Part shown: in pieces, positions 56,341-64,000 of the stretch | Layout of the letters: every line of letters begins with the position of its first letter | Numbering within the stretch: position 1 is the first letter of the stretch | NCBI RefSeq assembly: GCF_004357905.1 | Contig: NZ_SMTT01000003.1 | Span: forward strand, 62,001 to 126,000 | Direction: 5' to 3' | From: Campylobacter lari | GTDB lineage: Bacteria > Campylobacterota > Campylobacteria > Campylobacterales > Campylobacteraceae | Length of the DNA stretch: 64,000 nucleotides | Position numbers and translations under genes: made by a program | The notes under the pieces: model-generated | Told to the model about the DNA's origin: nothing | Database searches by the model: none | Seen by the model: the letters and a program-made list of their open reading frames with translations, nothing else

Positions 56341-58278
56341 TTGGCTTTAATAGATTTAATCGACGCAAATAAGAAATTTAATACAAAAATAGTTTTAGAA
56401 AATGCAAATTTTAGCGCAAATTTAGGAGAAAAAATCGCCATTATAGGCAAAAATGGCGAAGGAAAATCAAGCTTTTTAAAAGCCCTTATGGGAACTTTAA
56501 AACTAGATAGCGGTAGAGTAATTAAACAAAATAACACTAGTATAGGTATGCTAAGCCAACAAGTAAGCTTTGAAAGCACCTTAAGCGTAAGCGAAGTCAT
56601 CAAAAAAGAACTTGAAGAAATTTATCAAGCCTTGAAAGAATTTGAAAGCTATAATGAAAAACTAGCTTTTGATCCTGAAAATAAAGAATATTTAAAAAAA
56701 ATAGATGAATTAAGTTTATTTATAGATTCAAAAGACGCATGGAATTTAGACCAAAAAATACAAAGAATATTAGAAGAATTTAAACTATTAGAATACAAAG
56801 ACAGAACACTTTGCTCTTTAAGTGGGGGCGAAATAAGACGCGTAGGGCTTTGCACACTTTTGCTAAAAAATCCTGATATATTATTGCTTGATGAGCCAAC
56901 TAATCATCTAGATGTATATATGAATAACTTTTTAGAAGAAAGGTTAAAAACCTCTAAAATGTGTGTTATTTTCATCTCTCATGATAGGTATTTTATCGAT
57001 GCTATAGCGCAAAAATGCGTAGAAATAGAAGCGGGAAAATTAAGCATTTTTGAGGGTGGATATACGCAATATCTAGAAAAAAAAGCAGCTATTTTAGCTT
57101 CCTTAGCTAAAAGCCATGAAACCTTGCTTAAGCAATTAAAAAGTGAGGAAGAATGGCTAAGAAGAGGAGTCAAAGCTAGGCTTAAACGCAACGAAGGACG
57201 CAAAGAACGCATTTTTAAAATGCGTGAAGAAGCTAAGAAAAACCCAGGAGCTATCAAACGCTTACAACTTGAAATCAAAAGAGCAAATAAAAATTTTAAC
57301 CAAACTCAAAGCCAAAACCGCAAAAAAATGCTTTTTGAACTTAAAAATATCTCAAAGTCTATTACCAACAAGACACTTTTTAAAGACTTTAATGCACGAA
57401 TTTTACAAGGTGAACGCATAGCCATAGTAGGTAAAAATGGCTGTGGGAAATCTACTTTCTTAAAGATTTTACTTGATCAAATTCCGCTTGATAGCGGAGA
57501 GATTAAAAGAGGTGAAGTTAAAATAGGCTATTTTGATCAAAGCAGAAGTTTATTAAATACTGATAAAAAACTTTTAGAAATTTTTTGCCCAAATGGTGGC
57601 GATCACATTCAAGTGCGTGGTAAAAATATGCATGTTTATGGGTATTTAAAACAATTTTTATTTCCAAAAGAATTTTTAGAACAAAGTGTGAGTGTGTTAA
57701 GTGGGGGCGAGAAAAACAGAGTTGCTCTAGCCTTGCTTTTTACCAAAAAATATGATGTATTAATCTTAGATGAACCAACAAATGATTTAGACATAGCTAC
57801 GATTAATATCTTAGAAGAATACTTACTTTCTTTTGAAGGTGCGATTTTGCTTGTCTCACATGATAGATATTTTGTTGATAAAATAGCAACTAAACTTTAT
57901 GCTTTTGAAGATAATGCAAATATTAATATAGAAGTTCTTTCTTATAGTGAATATTTAGAAAATGAAAAAGAATACAAAGACTTTGAAGAATTTTCTAAAA
58001 GCTTAGAAACAAACACCACCGCAAGTATAAAAACAAAAGAAAAATCGAGTAAAAAACTAAGCTATAAAGAAAATGAAATTTTAAACTCATATCCTGATAA
58101 AATTCATAAATTAGAAGAAGAAATAAAAAAAATAAAAAATGCTCTAAGTAATCCTACAATCTATCAAGAGCTAGGTATAAATACCCTTTATGAAAAGCTA
58201 AATTCATTAGAAAGTGAACTTAGTATTTTAGAAGAAGCTTATTTTGAGGTTTTAGAAAAAAGTGAGGATAATTTATAA
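56341..58278 (+). CDS. ABC-F ATPase (Uup-like)
   Basis: 645 residues with two ATPase domains and no membrane helices. Walker A GKNGEGKSS and GKNGCGKST, signatures LSGGEIRR and LSGGEKNR, Walker B ILLLDEPTNHLD and VLILDEPTNDLD are seen. A charged linker lies between, and the C-terminus (about 580-640, KIHKLEEEIKKIKNAL) is a coiled coil, as in Uup. ABC-F proteins act on ribosomes, and Uup also affects replication. The start is TTG at 56341 after GGGAAAGAAA, which looks weak but is the only suitable one. Confidence 0.9.
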   Translation: MALIDLIDANKKFNTKIVLENANFSANLGEKIAIIGKNGEGKSSFLKALMGTLKLDSGRVIKQNNTSIGMLSQQVSFESTLSVSEVIKKELEEIYQALKEFESYNEKLAFDPENKEYLKKIDELSLFIDSKDAWNLDQKIQRILEEFKLLEYKDRTLCSLSGGEIRRVGLCTLLLKNPDILLLDEPTNHLDVYMNNFLEERLKTSKMCVIFISHDRYFIDAIAQKCVEIEAGKLSIFEGGYTQYLEKKAAILASLAKSHETLLKQLKSEEEWLRRGVKARLKRNEGRKERIFKMREEAKKNPGAIKRLQLEIKRANKNFNQTQSQNRKKMLFELKNISKSITNKTLFKDFNARILQGERIAIVGKNGCGKSTFLKILLDQIPLDSGEIKRGEVKIGYFDQSRSLLNTDKKLLEIFCPNGGDHIQVRGKNMHVYGYLKQFLFPKEFLEQSVSVLSGGEKNRVALALLFTKKYDVLILDEPTNDLDIATINILEEYLLSFEGAILLVSHDRYFVDKIATKLYAFEDNANINIEVLSYSEYLENEKEYKDFEEFSKSLETNTTASIKTKEKSSKKLSYKENEILNSYPDKIHKLEEEIKKIKNALSNPTIYQELGINTLYEKLNSLESELSILEEAYFEVLEKSEDNL

Positions 58279-58359
58279 TAATTTTTTATTATTTTATTTA
58301 CTCTATTTAACAGTCGTAAATTTTATTTGTTTTTAATTGACTTTTTTTGCTATTGTTGT

Positions 58360-58365
58360 TATAAT
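58360..58365 (+). promoter_or_regulatory. -10 box of the autotransporter gene
   Basis: TATAAT, with a TTTTTTTG stretch at 58342-58349, 45 nt before the ATG. A strong AAGGAG (58394-58399) lies 10 nt before the start. The autotransporter is thus probably well expressed on its own promoter. Confidence 0.7.
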
Positions 58366-58409
58366 GTTTTTTCAATAAAATTATAATTTTATTAAGGAGT
58401 TTCAGAACA

Positions 58410-60719
58410 ATGAAAAAGTTGAATAGAAAAATTTTTCTTTCCGCTTGTGTTGCTACTTTTGTAGCTAGTTCAGCTATGGCTATAGAGCCATCCAATCCTA
58501 GGCCAGGTGTTATTGACGACTTTCAATTAACTCACCTAGGAAATGGTGAATATCAATTTGTCTCATCTAAAAATCCACAAGGTGAAATTTTCCATATAAC
58601 AACAGACATAGGCGATAATGACATAGGAGAAGGTGCTGTATTAGAAACACCTATTAAACATTTGACAATCAATACTCCTAATGCTACCATTGAGGTAGGT
58701 GGAGAAAGAGGTTCTCATTATGGCTCAATAGGTGGTATAAAACCTCATTATTCTTTCGCTATAAAAGCTAAAGAAGTAAATTTCATAGGCAAAAAAAATC
58801 CAGATAATATAGTGATAGCAAACCCAGATCCTGGTTTTGGCTTTCCAGGAGTTCCTGGCTTAGGAGCTCAAGGTGGCAATAAAGTAGATGATGGATTTGG
58901 TGCTATGTTTGATCCAGATACAGGTATAAATAGCGGCGCCTTAACCGACAGAAATCCATGGGGACCAACTTGGATTCAAGACTCAAGAGAAAATGTTTCT
59001 CTAAATGTTTTCCATGATGGCTTAATTGATGGTAATGTTAATATGGATCATGCGAACTTTAAAATCATAGCAGGTGATTTTAATGGTATTAACTATAATG
59101 GTGCTTTAACTATCAATGGAGACCTTTTTGCTCATGATTCATTATTTACTCTACATGGACCACATCAATTTACAGTAAATGGTAATGCAGTAATTAGAAA
59201 TTCTGTGTTTGAGCTTGCAAACTTTAGTAACCCTGTAACAGAAAAAGGCGTTTACTTAATGAGTGCTACAAACTTCAACAAAGAATTTGCAGAAGTAAAT
59301 ACCGTTAGAAATGTATTATTAATTCCAGAAGGAAAACTTTTAGGTCTTAAAGGTCATGCACTAGCAGAATACGAAGGTGAAGTTGTAAAAGTAATCGTAG
59401 ATCAAGATAAAAAATACTTCAATTATAGACTTAATGTAATTGGAAATGATGCTTATGCTCAAGGTGGCTTAACAAATAATATTAAAAATATTAGCATTAG
59501 TAAGCTTCTAAAAGAAATGAGAATAGAAGTTCTAACTCAATTACATGATTATTACGCTCAAAAAGCTTTTGAACAAAACCAAAACAATCCTGGTATTGAT
59601 CCTAAAGAAGTTAATTATGATAAAATTCTATCCGATATTAAAAAAGAAATGGATAATATAAGCAATAACAAAAAAGTTATTACTTATGGGCACAAAATTG
59701 ATTCAGTTTTAGCATCTTTAAAAAATTCTGATAGACATTTAGCAGCTAACTCGGCTTTAGTTAACGCTATCAAAGGCGATGTAAGACAAGCTCAAGCAAT
59801 AGTTGATTCAGCTAGAGAAAGCGCAAACAATTCTAACCGCCAAGGTGCTATTCAAGTTATTAACTTGGCTAACGAGATGGCTATTGCTACTAGAATGGCA
59901 CAATCAAGAAGCACTGGTGAAAATAGCGTATGGGCTAATGCATTTGGTGGTGCAAATATAATTGGTAGCGAAAGCGAAGGCGTATATGGAACTACTATAG
60001 GTATTGATAGACAATTTAGCGATGCTATTTTCTTTGGCGCATATTTAACTTATGCTGATTCACAATTAAATCATAATTCTTTAAATCAAGACTCTAATAA
60101 TTTACAACTAGGTCTTTACTCAAGAATTACAAATGGTCAACATGAATTTGATATTAAATCTTATGCACAATTTAGCTTTGCAGATCAAGAAAGATTTGTA
60201 AATGGCTCAGTGCAAAAGTCTGATTTTACACAAACCTACTTAGGTGCAAGTGGTAACTATGGTTATGTATTTGATTTTAGTGATAGCTTTTCAATCAAAC
60301 CTTTAATTGGACTAAATCTTTATTATAGCCACACTCCAGATTATACAGAAAATGGTCTTTGGGCTCAAAAAGTTTACTCAATGGATAGTTTTGCAGCGAG
60401 TGCTGAAATTGGAGCAGAATTTAGAAAATTCTTTGATGGTGGTAGCTATTTCTATGTAACTCCAAAAATCGAACAATTTTTTGCTATGAGTGGGGATGAT
60501 TTTAAAGGTCGTTTTACAGGAAGTGATTTTAGCTACAATGTAGCTGGTGCTGAAAAAGATAAAACTTTCGGTAAAATCCTTATCGGAAGCAATATTAGCG
60601 TTACAGATAGATTTTCTATTGATCTAAGTGTAGGCGCTAAACAAATCTTAGGCAATAAAGATGATAACACTGATGAAACTTACCTAACTGGTAATATTGG
60701 CGTTAAATACTCATTCTAA
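58410..60719 (+). CDS. Classical (type Va) autotransporter
   Basis: 769 residues. The signal peptide (cleavage after SSAMA, residue about 24) is followed by a passenger of about 330 residues with beta-strand repeats (LTINTPNATIEV, ALTINGDLFA, FTVNGNAVIRN) and a Gly/Pro-rich loop (PGFGFPGVPGLG). A helical linker (about 350-490) leads into the C-terminal barrel (about 500-769: WANAFGGANIIG, GIDRQFSDAIFFGAYLTYA, ending NIGVKYSF). The final aromatic residue is the BAM targeting signal. The passenger has no protease motif; its function is unknown, adhesion being plausible. No homopolymer tract is seen in the gene. Confidence 0.9.
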   Translation: MKKLNRKIFLSACVATFVASSAMAIEPSNPRPGVIDDFQLTHLGNGEYQFVSSKNPQGEIFHITTDIGDNDIGEGAVLETPIKHLTINTPNATIEVGGERGSHYGSIGGIKPHYSFAIKAKEVNFIGKKNPDNIVIANPDPGFGFPGVPGLGAQGGNKVDDGFGAMFDPDTGINSGALTDRNPWGPTWIQDSRENVSLNVFHDGLIDGNVNMDHANFKIIAGDFNGINYNGALTINGDLFAHDSLFTLHGPHQFTVNGNAVIRNSVFELANFSNPVTEKGVYLMSATNFNKEFAEVNTVRNVLLIPEGKLLGLKGHALAEYEGEVVKVIVDQDKKYFNYRLNVIGNDAYAQGGLTNNIKNISISKLLKEMRIEVLTQLHDYYAQKAFEQNQNNPGIDPKEVNYDKILSDIKKEMDNISNNKKVITYGHKIDSVLASLKNSDRHLAANSALVNAIKGDVRQAQAIVDSARESANNSNRQGAIQVINLANEMAIATRMAQSRSTGENSVWANAFGGANIIGSESEGVYGTTIGIDRQFSDAIFFGAYLTYADSQLNHNSLNQDSNNLQLGLYSRITNGQHEFDIKSYAQFSFADQERFVNGSVQKSDFTQTYLGASGNYGYVFDFSDSFSIKPLIGLNLYYSHTPDYTENGLWAQKVYSMDSFAASAEIGAEFRKFFDGGSYFYVTPKIEQFFAMSGDDFKGRFTGSDFSYNVAGAEKDKTFGKILIGSNISVTDRFSIDLSVGAKQILGNKDDNTDETYLTGNIGVKYSF

Positions 60720-60748
60720 TTGACATAAACAAGAATTCTTCTTATACA

Positions 60749-60769
60749 GCATAGGTAATTTACCTATGC
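60749..60769 (+). terminator. Terminator of the autotransporter gene
   Basis: A 21-nt inverted repeat with 10-bp arms (GCATAGGTAA/TTACCTATGC) centred on one T, followed by a T-rich tail. It is 30 nt after the autotransporter stop and separates it from the protease gene. Confidence 0.7.
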
Positions 60770-60820
60770 TTATTTACTTTCTTATTGCATACTTTCACAA
60801 AAAAATTACATGGAAAAACT

Positions 60821-62008
60821 ATGACTTTGATAACTATTTTATGTATTTATACAGCTTTTTTGGTTTTTATATCTTATGTGCAAATTTCTTTTTTAAAAAA
60901 AGAAAGAGAAAAACAAGCAATTATTTTAAATGAACAAGATTATAAAAATGCTGCAAATATCGCCATAGAAAATGAAAAATACAAAATCTTTTCTAATCTT
61001 TATAATCTGATGATTAACATTTCTTGGATTAGCTTTGGCTTTTTGTATTTAAAAGAAATTTTTATAAAAGAAAATTCTACCTTAGAAAATACTTTATTTT
61101 TGCTTGCATTTTTATTGATTATTAGTATTTTAAATTTACCACTTAGTTATTATGAAAGCTTTGTAAAAGATAAAAAACACGGCTTTTCAAATATGACTTT
61201 AGCACTTTTTGTTAAAGACAGCATTAAATCTTTAGCTCTAATGCTTGTTTTTGGCTTTTTAATCATCTATGCCTTAGTATTTTGCTTTGAATTTTTTAAC
61301 ACATACTGGTGGGTAGTGGCTTTTGCTCTAAGCTTTATAATTATACTTATTATAAATCTCATCTACCCTACACTTATTGCACCTATGTTTAACAAAATGA
61401 AAAAACTTGAAGATGAAAATTTATTAGAAAAAATCACTAATTTAATGCAAAAATGTGGCTTTAGTGCAAATGGTGTTTATGTTATCGATGCAAGCAAAAG
61501 AGATAAAAGATTAAATGCTTATTTTGGTGGCTTATTTAAAAGCAAAAGAGTAGTACTTTTTGATACACTTTTAAATGCTTTAAAAGAAAAAGAACTCATT
61601 GCTGTTTTGGGTCATGAGCTAGGACATTTTGTGCATAAAGATTTGCTAAAAATGTTATTTGCTAGTGCTTTGATGCTTTTTGCTTTATTTTTCATCTTTG
61701 CACATTTACCAAGCTTTTTTTATATTGAAAGTCATTTAGATGGAGTGAATGCTGGAGTTTTTGCACTTTTATTGATTTTTGGAAATATTTTTACTTTTAT
61801 TATTTCTCCACTGCTTAATAAAATGAGTCAAAAAAATGAATTTAATGCTGACTTACACGGAGCAAAACTAAGCTCTAAAGAAGATATGAAAAATGCTCTC
61901 ATAGCTTTAGCAAAAGAAAACAAAGCCTTTATTAAAACAAGTAAAATTTATACTTTCTTTCATCTAAGTCATCCTTGTATTTATGATAGAATCAAAGCTT
62001 TGCAATGA
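60821..62008 (+). CDS. M48 (Ste24-type) membrane zinc metalloprotease
   Basis: 395 residues from ATG at 60821. The frame is open from TTG at 60785, but no ribosome-binding site supports it and the residues before MTLITILC are not membrane-like. Seven or so membrane helices are seen. The zinc motif is HELGH in AVLGHELGHFVHKDLL (about residue 268), and the third ligand Glu is in NEFNADLHGAKL. This resembles CAAX prenyl protease 1 / HtpX-like enzymes; in bacteria it probably cleaves membrane proteins. It overlaps prmC by 4 nt. Confidence 0.88.
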   Translation: MTLITILCIYTAFLVFISYVQISFLKKEREKQAIILNEQDYKNAANIAIENEKYKIFSNLYNLMINISWISFGFLYLKEIFIKENSTLENTLFLLAFLLIISILNLPLSYYESFVKDKKHGFSNMTLALFVKDSIKSLALMLVFGFLIIYALVFCFEFFNTYWWVVAFALSFIIILIINLIYPTLIAPMFNKMKKLEDENLLEKITNLMQKCGFSANGVYVIDASKRDKRLNAYFGGLFKSKRVVLFDTLLNALKEKELIAVLGHELGHFVHKDLLKMLFASALMLFALFFIFAHLPSFFYIESHLDGVNAGVFALLLIFGNIFTFIISPLLNKMSQKNEFNADLHGAKLSSKEDMKNALIALAKENKAFIKTSKIYTFFHLSHPCIYDRIKALQ

Positions 62009-62808
62009 TTTCAATCAAACAAGCTTTAAAGCAAGCTTACGCAAAAGATCCTACTCACAAAGAATATATACTTTTTATTCTTTGTGAGCTTTTGCAAAAA
62101 GATAAAGCTTGGATTTTTTTAAATCCTGAATTTCAAATCAATGAGAAAGTTTTTTTAGAATATATAGATAGATTTTTAAATGGTGAGCCTTTTGAGTATT
62201 TATTTCAAAAAACACAATTTTATGGTTTTGATTTTTTTACTAAAAAAGGGGTTTTGATACCGCGTTTTGATAGTGAAATATTACTTGAAAGATGTTTAGA
62301 AATTTTAGATCATAACTCTTTTAAAAATATACTTGAAATTGGCTTTGGAAGTGGAATTTTAAGTATTTGCTTAGCAAAGTTAAAACAAATTTTTATACAA
62401 GCTTGCGATATTAATCCAAAAGCATTAGAGCTTGCTAAAAAAAATGCAGATTTTCATAATGTTTCAAATTTAATCAATTTTCAACTTTGTGATTTTAAAA
62501 ATATACAAGGAAATTTTGACTTTATTTTTTCTAATCCTCCTTACATAAAAAATGACTATCCTTTAGATAAATGGGTTCAAAACGAACCACACAATGCTTT
62601 GTTTGGTGGAGATAAAGGTTGGGAAATTTTACATGAAATTATTCTTTTTGCCAAAAATCACAACACAAAAGTCTTAGCATGTGAGTTTGGCTATGATCAA
62701 AAAACAATTTTAAATAAAATTTTAAAAGAAAATGATTTTAAAGCTACTTTTTATCAAGATTATAATGGATTTGATAGAGCCTTTGTTGCATGGAATTTAA
62801 AAAATTAG
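62005..62808 (+). CDS. prmC: Release-factor glutamine methyltransferase
   Basis: 267 residues. Methylates the Gln of the GGQ motif in RF1 and RF2. The N-terminal helical domain (about 1-75) is followed by LIPRFDSEILLE and the SAM motif EIGFGSGILSICLAK (about residue 112). The catalytic NPPY appears in FDFIFSNPPYIK (about residue 177). The sequence and length fit PrmC (HemK). It overlaps the protease gene by 4 nt and is followed 30 nt later by the DUF4149-like gene. Confidence 0.93.
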   Translation: MISIKQALKQAYAKDPTHKEYILFILCELLQKDKAWIFLNPEFQINEKVFLEYIDRFLNGEPFEYLFQKTQFYGFDFFTKKGVLIPRFDSEILLERCLEILDHNSFKNILEIGFGSGILSICLAKLKQIFIQACDINPKALELAKKNADFHNVSNLINFQLCDFKNIQGNFDFIFSNPPYIKNDYPLDKWVQNEPHNALFGGDKGWEILHEIILFAKNHNTKVLACEFGYDQKTILNKILKENDFKATFYQDYNGFDRAFVAWNLKN

Positions 62809-62838
62809 ACTATAATTATCTTTATTATAGGAGAAAAT

Positions 62839-63306
62839 ATGAAATCAATATATTTATTTTTACTAGCAAGCTTAATTGGGATTGAAATTAGCATAGGTGT
62901 ATTTTTAGCTCCGACTATATTTTATCCTGCTAAATTCATAGGTGAAGGGGTTTTAACTCATTTTCAAAGTGGGCTTTTAATGACACACATTTTTGTACAA
63001 TTTGGCTATGTTTTGTTAGGTGTGAGTGTTTTGTCTATTTTAATAGAAATTTTTTCATTTAAAGACAAAAATTTAACTTTTAAAATAAATTTTTCAAAAT
63101 TTATGCTTTCTTTGATCATTTTGGCACTAAGTTTGCTTTTTGTATTTTACTTCACTGCTTATGTTTTAGAAGCACAAAGTTTAGGAGAAGAAGCAACTAA
63201 AACTCAAGAATTTATAAAAATTCATGGTGCAAGTGAAGTTGTGATGAAAATTATCATGTTATCACAAGTAATTTTGTTTTTCTTAAATTTTAAAACAAAA
63301 AAATGA
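62839..63306 (+). CDS. DUF4149-like membrane protein
   Basis: 155 residues with four membrane helices (about 4-25, 45-75, 90-115 and 138-152). The GIEISIGVFLAPTIFYP segment and the GLLMTHIFVQFGYVL helix are the pattern of the DUF4149 family. The family is found next to cell-envelope and copper-related genes in other bacteria, but no function is established here. An AGGAGAA ribosome-binding site precedes the ATG. Confidence 0.75.
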   Translation: MKSIYLFLLASLIGIEISIGVFLAPTIFYPAKFIGEGVLTHFQSGLLMTHIFVQFGYVLLGVSVLSILIEIFSFKDKNLTFKINFSKFMLSLIILALSLLFVFYFTAYVLEAQSLGEEATKTQEFIKIHGASEVVMKIIMLSQVILFFLNFKTKK

Positions 63307-63339
63307 TATAATAAAATAAGTCTTTAAAAGGAGTCAAAG

Positions 63340-64000
63340 ATGAAAATAGGCGATATAGGAACAACTCAACAAAATCACTACTTAAATCAAGCTCAAAAAA
63401 GCCAAGAAAAAGCTTTAGAAAACATAGCTGCAATCCGTGCTATAGATGGGAGCGATGGAGCAAATTTAGCCATAGCTGATTCTTTAAGAAGTCAATATAG
63501 CACTATAGATCAAGGTATTTTAAATGCCTATGATTCCATAGGAGTTTTACAAATTGCTGATTCAACTTTAAATAACATTTCAGCTACCGCAGATAAACTT
63601 AATGAACTTTCAGTGCGCTCAAACAATGCTGCTTTAAATGACAGACAAAAAAGTATGCTAAATTCTGAAGCAAACAAACTTGTAACTTCAATCAATGATG
63701 CTTTTTCTAATGCGACTTTTAATGGAAAAAATGTATTTCAGAGTATGGATTTTGTTGTTGGTACTGGGGTTGAAAGTATTAATTTAAATCAACCAAGCAC
63801 AGCAAATTTAAGCCTTGAAAATCAAGACGGAATTCGTGATTTTCAAGATCAAGTAGGTTCTTTACGCGCAGATATTGGTGCTGGAATTAACGCTATCCAT
63901 TCTAATATCAACTCATCTTTGCAAACTAGTATTAACACTAAAGAAGCTGAAAGCAAATTACAAAATAATGACTTAGCTCAAAATATCAATGATTTTAATG
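63340..64000 (+). CDS. flaC: FlaC flagellin-like secreted protein (partial)
   Basis: The first 220 codons of a flagellin-type protein; the rest lies past the right edge. The N-terminal helix pair is flagellin-like, with SLRSQYSTIDQGILNAYDSIGVLQIADSTL, and a short middle region is followed by the C-terminal-type helices (DFQDQVGSLRADIGAGINAIHSNI). The D2/D3 domains are missing, as in Campylobacter FlaC, which is exported by the flagellar apparatus but does not form the filament and can enter host cells. AAAGGAG precedes the ATG, and a TATAAT box lies about 30 nt upstream. Confidence 0.9.
   Translation, partial: MKIGDIGTTQQNHYLNQAQKSQEKALENIAAIRAIDGSDGANLAIADSLRSQYSTIDQGILNAYDSIGVLQIADSTLNNISATADKLNELSVRSNNAALNDRQKSMLNSEANKLVTSINDAFSNATFNGKNVFQSMDFVVGTGVESINLNQPSTANLSLENQDGIRDFQDQVGSLRADIGAGINAIHSNINSSLQTSINTKEAESKLQNNDLAQNINDFN

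Noticed and set aside
60785-60820. TTG start for the Ste24-type protease
   Set aside because: No ribosome-binding site precedes it and the added residues are not membrane-like; ATG at 60821 fits the first helix.

Overview
The window looks like a chromosomal segment of a thermotolerant Campylobacter, probably of the C. lari / C. jejuni lineage. It is very AT-rich. It carries a Campylobacter-type gene set (FlpA fibronectin-binding lipoprotein, FlgS flagellar sensor kinase, FlhB-C-terminal homologue, FlaC flagellin, RibBA with a degenerate RibA half). It uses TATAAT -10 boxes with little sign of -35 elements and has a poly-G contingency tract. The species cannot be fixed from the sequence alone.

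Layout. 1-9908 (minus): a tight housekeeping block, rluD-like > flpA > trmB > ftsE > ftsX > EnvC-like > pyrH > rpoZ > spoT > tyrS (tyrS runs off the left edge). 9981-11090 (plus): rodA, followed by a CAU-anticodon tRNA, probably tRNA-Ile2. 11220-25680 is the accessory region. It holds a 90-residue protein of unknown function, a 2376-residue inverse autotransporter (intimin/invasin type) with exact 603-bp internal repeats and a ten-G tract just before its start codon, and a copy of the tRNA 3' end. Next to that copy lie an AlpA-like HTH protein and a decayed P4-type tyrosine integrase. A frameshifted KAP-like P-loop NTPase, a pair of small genes (one exporting a His/Cys-rich peptide) and a fossil DDE transposase complete the region. 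Much of the rest of the accessory region is non-coding. It ends at tRNA-fMet and tRNA-Gln.

25953-48429 is a second housekeeping block: ribBA, midA, an active-looking M23 peptidase, glyS, an AGCS symporter, an amino-acid ABC transporter, trmL, tRNA-Arg(CCT), flgS with a DUF234-like nuclease gene, an aminotransferase, an amino-acid-binding lipoprotein preceded by a possible 10-codon leader ORF, ftsW, a J-domain protein, bpt, pycA, tRNA-Arg(GCG), a CorA-like protein, tgt, aspB, lepB and folD. 48511-58278 (mostly plus) holds a cytochrome c, hemL, an AtpZ-like protein, an MFS transporter, a FliK-like protein, FlhX, then psd and a metallophosphoesterase (minus), then an ABC-F ATPase. 58410-60719 encodes a classical autotransporter. 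The right end has a Ste24-type protease, prmC, a DUF4149-like membrane protein and the start of flaC.

Several genes plausibly work together. FtsE, FtsX and a catalytically degenerate LytM (EnvC-like) protein form a septal peptidoglycan-hydrolase control module, and RodA, FtsW and the second M23 protein act on the same cell wall. FlgS, the FliK-like protein, FlhX and FlaC belong to flagellar assembly and secretion. The accessory region at the tRNA looks like layered mobile-element insertions in which surface-adhesin and NTPase cargo persist while the mobility genes have decayed. The most interesting elements are the poly-G-controlled inverse autotransporter, the tRNA att scar that orders the insertions, the NTPase with an A AAA AAA slippery tract and no standard start codon, and the leader ORF in front of the binding-protein gene.
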